Assembly: GCF_047974105.1 (NCBI RefSeq)
Contig: NZ_JBHYRS010000003.1
Span: 248,001-312,000 of the forward strand
Direction: 5' to 3'
Source of the DNA: Mitsuokella sp047974105
Lineage (GTDB): Bacteria > Bacillota > Negativicutes > Selenomonadales > Selenomonadaceae
DNA length: 64,000 bases
Shown: positions 40,069 to 48,345 of the stretch, in pieces
Layout of the letters: each line of letters begins with the position of its first letter
How positions within the stretch are numbered: position 1 is the first letter of the stretch
The notes under the pieces: generated by a model
What the model was told of the DNA's origin: nothing
Database searches by the model: none
The model's input: only the letters and a program-made list of their open reading frames with translations
Made by a program: the position numbers and the translations under genes

Positions 40069-41625
40069 TTAAATTTTTTGAGAGCGGTATTCCTGCGGTG
40101 TCAAGCCAACGAGGCGTTTGAAGAGCCGGCAGAAATAGGGATAATCATCAAAGCCCTCCGCTGCAGCGATGTCCTTGATGCGTTCCGTGCTTTCGGCTAA
40201 ACGTTGCTTGACGGCTTTAATGCGGCGCTCGGCTAAGTATTCGCTGAAGCCCTTATTCATATTCTTTTTGAACAAAGTCGAAAAGTAAGCCGGATTCAGA
40301 TGTACGGCTGCGGCAATGTCTGCCTGCATGAGGTTTTCGTGGTAATGCTCTTCAATAAAGCGCAGGGCCTGGCGGATGGACGGATGAAGCTGACTTTCGG
40401 CCTGTTCTCTGGCAAGCATTTGACCGAGTTCCTGCTGCAGGGCTTTGTAATCTTCTGCCTGTCGTAATGCTGCCCAACTGGCTTCTGTGAGCTGTGGAAA
40501 CTTTTTTTCCAAGCATGACAGGAGGGCTTCTTTTGTCAGATTTTCTTTGGCGAGCAATGGCAGAAATTTTTCGGCTGACAGGTCAGGGGATAATGACGTT
40601 GACGATTTGGCGGCGGGTAGTTCATCAGCTGTGTATATGCCATCCGGCAGATAAAAGCAGGTATCTTTTTTCGTGAGCAGTGCCCAATAGCTCGTCATGA
40701 GGTGTGCCCAGTCGGACTGCGGAGCGGTTTTCACGAGCAAAATACGCAGATCGAAGTACCGCTCGACTAAAGTCTGCAGGTGACGGGACGTTTCATAAAG
40801 CTTTGGCAGCAGTGCGGCACGGCTGACGGCATCGGGGAAGATGAGTATGAGCCCCCAGAAGCCGCTTTCTTCATCGAGCAGGAAGGGCCAGCCTTTGCAA
40901 GTATCTCGATGGCGGTCAAGAAAGGTCTGGAGCATTTCGACAAAAGCCTGATGAAAGGAGAGGCGTTCTTCTTCGTTCAGAGCCTGACGGCGTGCCTGCC
41001 AGCCGCGCAGCTGCAGGAAAAAGGCCGCTGCCAGGCGGAAAGAGGCAGGCAGCCCTGCCCGCTCTGCTGCTGTGGGAATTTCAGCGCTTGGGAGAAGCCC
41101 CTGTCTGCTGAAAGCCAAGAAGAAATCATGGCGGAGTTTTTCCTGACCGATGCGGGCCAGCTCTTCCTTTGATACATTTGAGAAATTTGATACGTTTGAG
41201 ACAGATGATGCAGGTGAGGCAGTCGGACTTTCCTCTTTTTCTGATTCACAGGGGGCATCCTTTAGATGTTCCTTGAGAAAAGTCAGCATATTTTCCGGTG
41301 TCAGATCATCTTTTAAGAGATAATCATCGATGCCGAGTTTCATGGCTTCGTGAACATAGGCAAAATCATCGTGGCTGCTCAGAACGAGAATGTGGCCGGG
41401 AAGATGGCGGGCGCGCATGGCGCGGATGAGGCCGATGCCGTCTAAAACTGGCATGCAGACATCGGTGATGATGAGGGCAGGATGTTCTTTTTCGATGAGT
41501 TCCAATGCTTCCTGGCCGTTTTTAGCGTTCCCGACAATAAGAAATCCATGCTTTTTCCACGGAATCATCTGTTTCAGATAAGTGCGGACCAGAAAATCAT
41601 CGTCCGCAATAATCACTTTATACAA
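40069..41625 (-). CDS. Response regulator, YesN type with AraC-family C-terminus
   Basis: The 518-residue protein has a receiver domain at 1 to about 125 with phospho-acceptor D55 in IITDVCMPV and the acidic pair in IADDD. A long middle region (about 150-410) resembles no domain I can name. The C-terminal AraC double helix-turn-helix (about 415-518) ends in AEGFDDYPYFCRLFKRLVGLTPQEYR. It should be phosphorylated by the upstream kinase and control the adjacent sugar genes. The start is TTG at 41625 after AGAGGGGGC. The terminator at 40005-40055 ends its transcript. Confidence 0.9.
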   Translation of the reverse strand: MYKVIIADDDFLVRTYLKQMIPWKKHGFLIVGNAKNGQEALELIEKEHPALIITDVCMPVLDGIGLIRAMRARHLPGHILVLSSHDDFAYVHEAMKLGIDDYLLKDDLTPENMLTFLKEHLKDAPCESEKEESPTASPASSVSNVSNFSNVSKEELARIGQEKLRHDFFLAFSRQGLLPSAEIPTAAERAGLPASFRLAAAFFLQLRGWQARRQALNEEERLSFHQAFVEMLQTFLDRHRDTCKGWPFLLDEESGFWGLILIFPDAVSRAALLPKLYETSRHLQTLVERYFDLRILLVKTAPQSDWAHLMTSYWALLTKKDTCFYLPDGIYTADELPAAKSSTSLSPDLSAEKFLPLLAKENLTKEALLSCLEKKFPQLTEASWAALRQAEDYKALQQELGQMLAREQAESQLHPSIRQALRFIEEHYHENLMQADIAAAVHLNPAYFSTLFKKNMNKGFSEYLAERRIKAVKQRLAESTERIKDIAAAEGFDDYPYFCRLFKRLVGLTPQEYRSQKI

Positions 41626-41671
41626 AAAGAAGCCCCCTCTGTGTTTCTATGGTCTGTTTGTATCAACGTGT

Positions 41672-42610
41672 TCATTCTTCTTTGATTTGATACTCGTCGG
41701 CTTTATCCTGCGTAATAACATCATTCTGGATGAAATTATTTTCGTCAACGCCGTTGCCAGAGAGCATTCTGGTAATGACATCGATGGCCAGCTGCCCTGT
41801 TTCATGGCCGTCCTGGGAAATCATGGCATCGATGCGTCCCTGTTTCAAGGCTGCCAGCGTGTCATTCTGTGTGTCGACGCCGATGATGTGAACGGCAGGA
41901 CTGTGTGTTTCCGTGGCGTCGATGGCACCGAGCGTCATCATGGCACTCGTTACGAAAAGTCCCTGTATATCAGGATGACGGCGCAGCATTTGCTCACTCT
42001 CCGTCGTGGCCTGACGGTATTTCGTCTCATCAGCTTCTACATCAACGAGATGCAGGGCATGGGTCGAAGAGAGATAATCGCGGAACCCTGCTACGCGCTG
42101 GATATGGGCATCCTGATTGGCACTGCCGGCAACGATGCCGACTGACGTTCCCACGGGCAGATGTGCCGCCATTTCCTTGGCAGCTGTCTGGCCAATGGCA
42201 TAGTTATCCGAACCGACATAGGGGATGCCTGCAATCTTTTCGTCAATGGTCAGGAGCGGCAGATTGCGTTCCTGAGCTTCCCTGACCCATTGCTCCGTGT
42301 GGTGGATATTGACCGGTGAGACAATCAGGGCATCGATGCCGCCCGCAAGCAGGTCCTCAATGATTTTGTTTTGTTCGTCGTAAGCCGATTCATTTTCCGG
42401 TGTCATGACAATCAGACGGATATTTTTTTGCTGGGCAGCCTCCTGCATACTGGAACGGACGGCCAGCCAATGCTCGCTGTCCATGGCTTTGAGTACGACT
42501 CCTACGGTGTAAGTAGGACGGGCAATGGTATCTTCATGACTCTGTATGGGCAGAAGCAAGATAAAAATGCCGGTGAGCAGTGTCATGAAAATCATCATCA
42601 TAATGCGCAT
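41672..42610 (-). CDS. Membrane-anchored sugar-binding protein of a three-component sensor
   Basis: The 312-residue protein is a type I periplasmic binding fold (RbsB-like). After an uncleaved-looking hydrophobic N-terminus (MRIMMMIFMTLLTGIFILLLP) without a lipobox Cys, it carries VGVVLKAMDSEHWLAVRSSMQEAA, then DALIVSP and VGIVAGSANQDAHIQRVAGFRDYL, and GVDTQNDTLAALKQGRIDAMISQ. The start at 42610 follows AGGAGGAATTCG. It lies between the kinase and the regulator, with 16 bp to the kinase stop, and no ABC transporter genes are present. A sensory role, presenting bound sugar to the kinase, is inferred by analogy with XylFII-LytS-YesN. Confidence 0.85.
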   Translation of the reverse strand: MRIMMMIFMTLLTGIFILLLPIQSHEDTIARPTYTVGVVLKAMDSEHWLAVRSSMQEAAQQKNIRLIVMTPENESAYDEQNKIIEDLLAGGIDALIVSPVNIHHTEQWVREAQERNLPLLTIDEKIAGIPYVGSDNYAIGQTAAKEMAAHLPVGTSVGIVAGSANQDAHIQRVAGFRDYLSSTHALHLVDVEADETKYRQATTESEQMLRRHPDIQGLFVTSAMMTLGAIDATETHSPAVHIIGVDTQNDTLAALKQGRIDAMISQDGHETGQLAIDVITRMLSGNGVDENNFIQNDVITQDKADEYQIKEE

Positions 42611-42626
42611 CGAATTCCTCCTTGCT

Positions 42627-44408
42627 TTAAATTTCGTATTCATGGACGTCATGGGAAACAGGCAGGGTGATTTCCGCCTTCGTGAAACTTTTTCCGTCGC
42701 TTTCGTAATGAAGACGGGCCTTCTCTCCATAATAAAGATGCAGTCTTTCCATGATGTTATGGACGCCGATGCCCGACAGACCGCCATGGGCAGGAGGTCT
42801 GCCGGTCTTGGCTTTGTGCTCAAGTTCTTCGATTTGTTCCGGCGTCATGCCCTGACCGTCATCCCTGACGATGAGGTGCAGCGCATTTTTTTTGATATAG
42901 GCCGTTACTTCGATATGGCAGCAGCTCTGCGTGGCGGAGGGGCCATGCAGGATGCTGTTTTCAACAAGCGGCTGCAGGAGCATGCGCGGTACAATACAGG
43001 CAAGTGTATTGTCTTGGATGGAGAAATGCACGGTAAAGGCATCCATCAGACGGAATTCCTGCAGGGAAATATAATGGCGCAGGGTGTCAAGCTCTTCGGA
43101 CAAGGGGCTGAACACGCCGCTGCGGTTGGTGCTGGCGCGCAGGAGCTCGACAAAGTCGGCCAGCAGCTTGCCGAGATTGCGCGCGCCCTGCATGATGGCG
43201 GCAAAACGAATGGCATTGAGCATGTTGTAGATGAAATGCGGGCGAATCTGATACTGCAGGGCCTTGAGCTCAGCTTCTTTTTTCTGTTCTTTTTCGCTGG
43301 CCAGACGCTCGATGAGTTCATGCATTTTCTGCAGCATCTCATTGAAGGAAAGGGCCAGATACGAGATTTCATCGCTGCCAGTCACTGGGGCACGTACCGC
43401 GAGGTTGCCGCGTCCTGCCTCGTGCATGGCCTCAGCGAGTTCTTCAGCCGGACGCGCCAAACGCAGGGAAATCCAGTAGAGGAACACGGCCGACAACAGC
43501 AGCAGAACGAGTGCGGAAAGAACGCAGAGCACCTGCATCTGTATGATTTGGGCGTGAAAATCATGTTGGGATTTTATCAGGCAGAAGACATCTCCGGAAA
43601 AAGGCAGGGACAGCCAGACGGCAAAATAATCCTGATTGTGCAGATGGAGAGAAGTCTGTCCGTCGGGATTTTGGGCAATCTTGTCGTGGAGAATGGTCTG
43701 AACGGGGCCCGCCTCGTCATCATCGAGGCTGCCGCTCAGGAGTGTGCCGTCGGCTTGATAAAGCAGGACGGCACTTTCTTTTTTCTGTACGATAGGCGCA
43801 AGGTAGGCATAATAAAGTCTGCGCTCACTGCATGACGTTGTCAGATAGGCAAGGAGCTGTCCGTCTTTATCGTATACAGGCTGATGATAAAGATAGACTT
43901 TCTGCGGTGCCGCGCCAATGAGGTCCTCACCAAGGAAGGGCTGGCGCCCTTGCTGCTGGCTGATGGTATCGAGCCACATCTTTCCTTCATTATAAGGATC
44001 AAGCATAACAGTGGAATGGTATTCATCCGAGCGAATCAACCGGCCCGAAGCGGGTTCATAGAGGCTGATGCGGTCAATCTGGGCATTGCGGTTTTGGTAG
44101 TCACGCAGGATAGCTGCGATTTCTTTGGCAGTCTCGGATGACTGGCTGTCAGCCGCGGAGAGTTTTTCACGCAGCGTCATATCAAACGCCGCATCTGCCG
44201 TGGTCTGATAGAGGGCCTGCCAGCCGCTGTCGACAAGCGCGCCGTTGGCCCTGGCCTGTTCATAGACGGCATCGGCGTATTCTTGTTCGAAGAAAGAAAG
44301 TGAACGCTGTTGGAAAAAGATGGAGATGACCAATATGACAAGAAAGTTCAGCAGCATGACCGCGGCAAATGTGCGGATGCGTAAATTGTCACGGATAAAA
44401 TGTTCCAT
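42627..44408 (-). CDS. Sensor histidine kinase, YesM/LytS-like
   Basis: This 593-residue membrane kinase has an N-terminal transmembrane segment (TFAAVMLLNFLVILVISIFF), a large extracytoplasmic region (about 35-285), a second membrane segment (VLCVLSALVLLLLSAVFLYWI), a HAMP region and the HisKA_7TM-less LytS-type core: LQYQIRPHFIYNMLNAIRFAA with the phospho-acceptor His, and the ATPase G-boxes DDGQGMTPEQI and LSGIGVHNIMERL. It is the first gene of the regulatory group. The ATG at 44408 follows AAAGAAGATG. It is divergent from the Wzi-like gene group. Confidence 0.92.
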   Translation of the reverse strand: MEHFIRDNLRIRTFAAVMLLNFLVILVISIFFQQRSLSFFEQEYADAVYEQARANGALVDSGWQALYQTTADAAFDMTLREKLSAADSQSSETAKEIAAILRDYQNRNAQIDRISLYEPASGRLIRSDEYHSTVMLDPYNEGKMWLDTISQQQGRQPFLGEDLIGAAPQKVYLYHQPVYDKDGQLLAYLTTSCSERRLYYAYLAPIVQKKESAVLLYQADGTLLSGSLDDDEAGPVQTILHDKIAQNPDGQTSLHLHNQDYFAVWLSLPFSGDVFCLIKSQHDFHAQIIQMQVLCVLSALVLLLLSAVFLYWISLRLARPAEELAEAMHEAGRGNLAVRAPVTGSDEISYLALSFNEMLQKMHELIERLASEKEQKKEAELKALQYQIRPHFIYNMLNAIRFAAIMQGARNLGKLLADFVELLRASTNRSGVFSPLSEELDTLRHYISLQEFRLMDAFTVHFSIQDNTLACIVPRMLLQPLVENSILHGPSATQSCCHIEVTAYIKKNALHLIVRDDGQGMTPEQIEELEHKAKTGRPPAHGGLSGIGVHNIMERLHLYYGEKARLHYESDGKSFTKAEITLPVSHDVHEYEI

Positions 44409-44752
44409 CAGCAGTCATCTTCTTTCGTTAAATACATAAGAGCAAAAAGAAGCGGCTGACAATTGGGGGAGTCAGCCGCCAAAGGCAGCCGGGGAAGTGA
44501 AAGGATACCGGCTGCGAGGGATCGGATAGTCTATCACCACTATCCACTTTCTTTTTTCGCGTTTGAACATGAAAATCCTTCTGGAGACAGAGGATATTTG
44601 AAAATTTTCATGAAGGCTGTCCAGCTTTGTTTGCTGATAAAATCATGAAAATATACACGAAAGAGGATAAAACTGATATAATGGAACATAACGTTACGCT
44701 TTGAAACATTTGATGCAGATGTATATAAAGCAGGATTGGAGGATTAAGCTGC
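44409..44752. other. 344-bp divergent control region between sensor kinase and the small membrane protein
   Basis: On the minus strand, about 40 bp before the kinase start, GGCGGCTGAC pairs with GTCAGCCGCTTC followed by TTTTTG (44446-44482), which looks like a leader terminator. The sequence CATGAAAAT appears at 44568-44576, inverted at 44604-44612 and again near 44646. GGATAG/CTATCC forms a further small repeat (44525-44546). A TATAAT box at 44677-44682 followed by GGAA precedes the 34-residue gene on the plus strand. Confidence 0.6.
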
Positions 44753-44857
44753 ATGGCAAGTTTTCTTGAACAGCTGCTGGCCCTTTTGGCTGTAGTTTTT
44801 ATTTTCGCAGGTACAATTTATGGATACCGCAGCTATCGCAGGAATAAAATGCGTTGA
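44753..44857 (+). CDS. 34-residue single-pass membrane protein, unknown
   Basis: The frame starts at ATG 44753 after TTGGAGGATTAAG and stops at 44857. The product has an amphipathic start (MASFLEQLL), one transmembrane segment (about residues 8-24, ALLAVVFIFAGTIYG) and a strongly basic tail (YRSYRRNKMR). By the positive-inside rule the tail is cytoplasmic. It lies 39 bp before the Wzi-like gene, so the two share a transcript. No function is known to me. Confidence 0.6.
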   Translation: MASFLEQLLALLAVVFIFAGTIYGYRSYRRNKMR

Positions 44858-44896
44858 GTGAACGGGTGATTCATGGAATACAGGGGGAACAAGGGA

Positions 44897-46441
44897 ATGA
44901 AAAAATCATTAGTCATTGGCATGATGGCAGCAGCTGCTTCTGCGGTGACGCCGGGACTGGCCGGAGCGCAGGCTGTTACGGCAGATGTGCCTGTAGGCAG
45001 TGTTTATTATGATTATGTCGATAAGCTCAGCGGCATGGGCTATATCGATTCGCTGCCGGATGGCGCACGTCCGTACAGCCGCATGCAGATGGCCAAGTGG
45101 GTGCTGCAGGCCGAAGAAAAGGCCAAAGTAAAACCGATGCCGCGGTATTTGGCAGAAGAACTTGCAACTCTGCGTGAGTCTTTTGCGGCAGAAGTAGAGA
45201 CGCTTGAAGGACAGCGCAAACAGGATGATTTAGCGCTGCGTCAGGCTTCAGTGCAGCTCGCGAGCTATGACAGTGACCAGTCATCGTATAAACAGAGCCT
45301 AAAACGCGGCGACGGTCAGCCGAATGCCCGTTGGCAGCCGTTTGGCAATGGTACGAACGGTTATGATTATGCCGACGGCTTCAATGCTGTGGCTAAAGCA
45401 GAGGTCTCGGGCAATATCGGCCATCAGACGGCTGTTTCCATGACACCGCGTCTGAGCTTCAATGATGATGACGATGCCAAGCTCGCCTTGGAAGAGGGCT
45501 ATCTCAAGACCAAAACCGGCATTGTCGAATATACGGCGGGCCGTGAGGCACTGAGCTATGGACAGGGCAAAACAGGCAAGCTTGTTCTTGACAACACGAT
45601 GAAGCCGCTGACAGCGGTGCAGGTACATCTTGAGGACGATATGCCGGTCCGGGGCTTTTTCCGTTTCCTTGGCAAACAGAATTACCATGTATTCTATGGC
45701 CGGCTGGAAGGAAACCGCAGGGACCGTGCTGTTGGTCATAATGATTACAACCATGCAGGACTTCTTGGCCTGCGGGCGGATTTCACGCCGTCGAAGGCCT
45801 TCACGTTTGGCCTCATGCGTGTGTCGATGCTCGGCGGTGACGGCAATGGTCTCTCGAAGTCGGACTGGCGCCATTGGTTCACGGGACATAATGATGATGC
45901 GGGTGAAGACCGCTGGGATGATATCGCGGGCGGCGATTTCCGCGTGCGTCTGCCGGGCGTGCAGTTCTACGGCGAAGTTTACGGCGAGGATGCCGGCGGC
46001 CTGCAGCCGACAGAGCGCGGCTACCGTTTTGGCACGTACCTGCCGCAGCTCACGAAGGACGGTTCGTGGGACATGACGATGGAATATGCTTCGACGAATC
46101 CGTTCTGGTATGTCCATCAGAAATATCATGATGGCTGGACGTACAGCGATGACATCATCGGTGATTCGATGGGCAATAATGCCAGAAAGTATTATGTCGG
46201 CGTCAACCATTATCTGCCGGGCGAGAACCAGATTGGCGCTTATTTCATGCGCACGGAGTTCGACCGCAGCACGCTGAACCATCCAAGTGTTTATGAAGCA
46301 GCCCTGACGGGACGCGTCAAGCTGCAGGACCACTTCTTTATTGACGGTTCCCTCGGTCTTGCCAAAATTGAACACGCAGACTATACGCAGCGCAACGATA
46401 AGGATGTTTTTGCAACCGCGACGGCCCGCTGGCAGTATTGA
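44897..46441 (+). CDS. Wzi-like outer-membrane protein with SLH-like N-terminus
   Basis: This 514-residue protein has a signal peptide (MKKSLVIGMMAAAASAVTPG, cleavage near AQA). Next comes an SLH-like segment (about 27-75: VGSVYYDYVDKLSGMGYIDSLP then YSRMQMAKWVLQ). A short coiled-coil-like stretch (about 90-120) precedes a beta-barrel with alternating aromatic strands, as in the capsule-assembly Wzi family (YTAGREALSYGQGK, then KPLTAVQVHL) and ending ATARWQY with a terminal aromatic. It is expected to span the outer membrane, with the SLH part contacting cell-wall polymers. I chose the ATG at 44897 after AAGGGA. A role in capsule or surface polysaccharide is inferred. Confidence 0.8.
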   Translation: MKKSLVIGMMAAAASAVTPGLAGAQAVTADVPVGSVYYDYVDKLSGMGYIDSLPDGARPYSRMQMAKWVLQAEEKAKVKPMPRYLAEELATLRESFAAEVETLEGQRKQDDLALRQASVQLASYDSDQSSYKQSLKRGDGQPNARWQPFGNGTNGYDYADGFNAVAKAEVSGNIGHQTAVSMTPRLSFNDDDDAKLALEEGYLKTKTGIVEYTAGREALSYGQGKTGKLVLDNTMKPLTAVQVHLEDDMPVRGFFRFLGKQNYHVFYGRLEGNRRDRAVGHNDYNHAGLLGLRADFTPSKAFTFGLMRVSMLGGDGNGLSKSDWRHWFTGHNDDAGEDRWDDIAGGDFRVRLPGVQFYGEVYGEDAGGLQPTERGYRFGTYLPQLTKDGSWDMTMEYASTNPFWYVHQKYHDGWTYSDDIIGDSMGNNARKYYVGVNHYLPGENQIGAYFMRTEFDRSTLNHPSVYEAALTGRVKLQDHFFIDGSLGLAKIEHADYTQRNDKDVFATATARWQY

Positions 46442-46472
46442 CTGCGTGTACAAGCGCAAATACATGAATTTC

Positions 46473-46502
46473 TTTACGCCGGACGCCTGCAGGTGATATA
46501 AT
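46473..46502 (+). promoter_or_regulatory. Promoter of the IMP dehydrogenase gene
   Basis: TTTACG (46473-46478), 18 bp, TATAAT (46497-46502). Confidence 0.55.
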
Positions 46503-46570
46503 AAAGCTGTAAATCCGCAGGTATCGAACGTGTCTTTTATATTTGTTGTAACATTGTAAACAAAGTTTTA

Positions 46571-46601
46571 TAAAGGAGATTGACAGCCGTTCTCCTTTAT
46601 A
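46571..46601 (+). other. Hairpin in the IMP dehydrogenase leader
   Basis: ATAAAGGAGA pairs with TCTCCTTTAT around an 11-nt loop. One arm is itself Shine-Dalgarno-like, but it lies about 60 bp before the start, so direct translational control is uncertain. Confidence 0.5.
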
Positions 46602-46660
46602 GTAAACTAGCAACAATATATCTAAGACAGGTTTCAGTATTCAAGAAAGAAGGGGTTACG

Positions 46661-48166
46661 TTGGCATTCTATTTCAAAGAACCATCACACACGTTTGGAG
46701 AGTATCTTCTCGTCCCGGGGTATTCCTCGGATAAATGTATCCCGAATAATGTATCTCTTAAGACGCCGCTTGTGAAGTTCAAGAAGGGTGAAGAGCCGAA
46801 GATTTCGATGAACATCCCGATGACGTCTGCTATCATGCAGGCCGTTTCGAACGATACGATGGCCATTGCACTGGCAAAAGAGGGCGGCGTATCTTTTATC
46901 TACGGTTCGCAGAGCATTGAAGCAGAAGCTGCCATGGTATCCCGCGTCAAGAATTACAAATCTGGCTTTGTCAGCAGCGATTCGAACATCAAGCCGACGA
47001 CGACGCTCGGCGAGATTCTCGACCTGCTGCAGAAGACCAGCCATTCCACGATGGCTGTTACGGAAGACGGCACGCCGACGGGCAAACTGCTCGGCATCGT
47101 GACGAGCCGTGACTACCGCATCTCGCGCATGAGCCTCGATACGCCGGCTTCGTCTTTCATGACGCCGTTTGAGAAGCTCGTTTATGCCGATGCAGACACG
47201 ACGTCGCTGACGAAGGCCAATGACCTCATTTGGGAGCACAAGCTCAACATGCTGCCGCTCGTTGACAAGAACCAGCGCCTGCGTTACATGGTTTTCCGCA
47301 AGGATTACACGGACAACAAAGAAAATGAGCTCGAGCTCATCGATGACAACAAGCGCTACATCGTCGGTGCCGGCATCAACACGCGCGACTATGCTGAGCG
47401 TGTTCCGGCCCTGCTGAAGGCCGGTGCAGATGTCCTCTGCATCGACTCCTCGGAAGGTTTCTCCGAGTGGCAGCGCATTACGCTTCGTTATATCCACGAG
47501 CATTTCGGCAATGACGTCAAAGTCGGCGCCGGCAATGTCGTCGATGCTGAAGGCTTCCGCTTCCTCGCCGAGGCTGGTGCTGACTTCATCAAAGTCGGTA
47601 TCGGCGGCGGTTCCATCTGCATCACGCGTGAGACGAAGGGCATTGGCCGCGGCCAGGCTACGGCACTCATCGATGTCTGCGCAGAGCGTGACCGTTATTA
47701 CGAAGAGACGGGCGTTTATATCCCGGTTTGCTCCGATGGCGGTATCGTCCACGACTACCACATGACGCTGGCTCTGGCTATGGGTGCAGATTTCCTGATG
47801 CTCGGCCGTTACTTCTCGCGCTTCGACGAGAGCCCGACGGATAAAGTCAAAGTCAATGGCACATACTACAAAGAGTATTGGGGCGAAGGTTCCAACCGTG
47901 CGCGCAACTGGCAGCGCTACGACCTCGGCGGTGCACGCAAGCTGTCGTTCGAGGAAGGCGTTGATTCCTACGTTCCGTATGCTGGCTCCCTCAAGGACAA
48001 CGTCAGCACGACGCTCGCCAAAATTCGTTCGACGATGTGCAACTGCGGTGCTCTGACGCTGCCGGAGCTGCGTGAGAAAGCCAAGATCACGCTCGTTTCG
48101 GCAACGAGTATCGTTGAGGGCGGTTCGCACGACGTTATCCTCAAGGATAAATTCGGCCGCGACTAA
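46661..48166 (+). CDS. guaB: IMP dehydrogenase
   Basis: This enzyme oxidises IMP to XMP, the committed step to GMP. The 501-residue protein is a TIM barrel interrupted by two CBS motifs (about 100-230, within SSDSNIKPTTTLGEILDLL to DKNQRLRYMVFRKDY). The catalytic Cys is Cys320 in GGGSICITRETKG, with RGQATAL in the flap and SDGGIVHDYHM for phosphate binding. No ATG is available near the N-terminus; TTG at 46661 follows AAGAAGGGG. This subfamily resembles the longer GuaB variants of anaerobes. It is monocistronic, with a terminator at 48198-48250. Confidence 0.94.
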   Translation: MAFYFKEPSHTFGEYLLVPGYSSDKCIPNNVSLKTPLVKFKKGEEPKISMNIPMTSAIMQAVSNDTMAIALAKEGGVSFIYGSQSIEAEAAMVSRVKNYKSGFVSSDSNIKPTTTLGEILDLLQKTSHSTMAVTEDGTPTGKLLGIVTSRDYRISRMSLDTPASSFMTPFEKLVYADADTTSLTKANDLIWEHKLNMLPLVDKNQRLRYMVFRKDYTDNKENELELIDDNKRYIVGAGINTRDYAERVPALLKAGADVLCIDSSEGFSEWQRITLRYIHEHFGNDVKVGAGNVVDAEGFRFLAEAGADFIKVGIGGGSICITRETKGIGRGQATALIDVCAERDRYYEETGVYIPVCSDGGIVHDYHMTLALAMGADFLMLGRYFSRFDESPTDKVKVNGTYYKEYWGEGSNRARNWQRYDLGGARKLSFEEGVDSYVPYAGSLKDNVSTTLAKIRSTMCNCGALTLPELREKAKITLVSATSIVEGGSHDVILKDKFGRD

Positions 48167-48197
48167 GCTCAGCGCTTTTTAGCGAACTGTATAGGAT

Positions 48198-48250
48198 AAA
48201 ATCCCTGCGGGGCTCTGTGCATCAAGGCACAGGCCTGCAGGGATTTTTTA
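48198..48250 (+). terminator. Terminator of guaB
   Basis: AAAATCCCTGC pairs with GCAGGGATTTT, with an inner GGCTCTGTGC/GCACAGGCC stem; Ts follow. Confidence 0.88.
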
Positions 48251-48283
48251 TTTCGGAGAGGCTTGCACGGTCATCGGAAAAAT

Positions 48284-48313
48284 TCGACAGCCCAGGCAGC
48301 GCTATGTTATAAT
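48284..48313 (+). promoter_or_regulatory. Promoter of rfbC-rfbA
   Basis: TCGACA (48284-48289), 18 bp, TATAAT (48308-48313). Confidence 0.6.
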
Positions 48314-48345
48314 GAAACGGTAATCATTGAAGGGGGTCTTTCGTC

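Noticed and set aside
42546..43835. 429-codon plus-strand frame opposite the sensor kinase
   Set aside because: The kinase has recognisable His-box and ATPase motifs; this frame has none.
44463..44648. 61-codon plus-strand frame before the small membrane protein
   Set aside because: No ribosome site, low-quality composition, and it crosses the minus-strand leader terminator.
46685..48130. 481-codon open frame antisense to guaB
   Set aside because: Same GC3 shadow effect over a convincing IMP dehydrogenase; no domain and no initiation signal.
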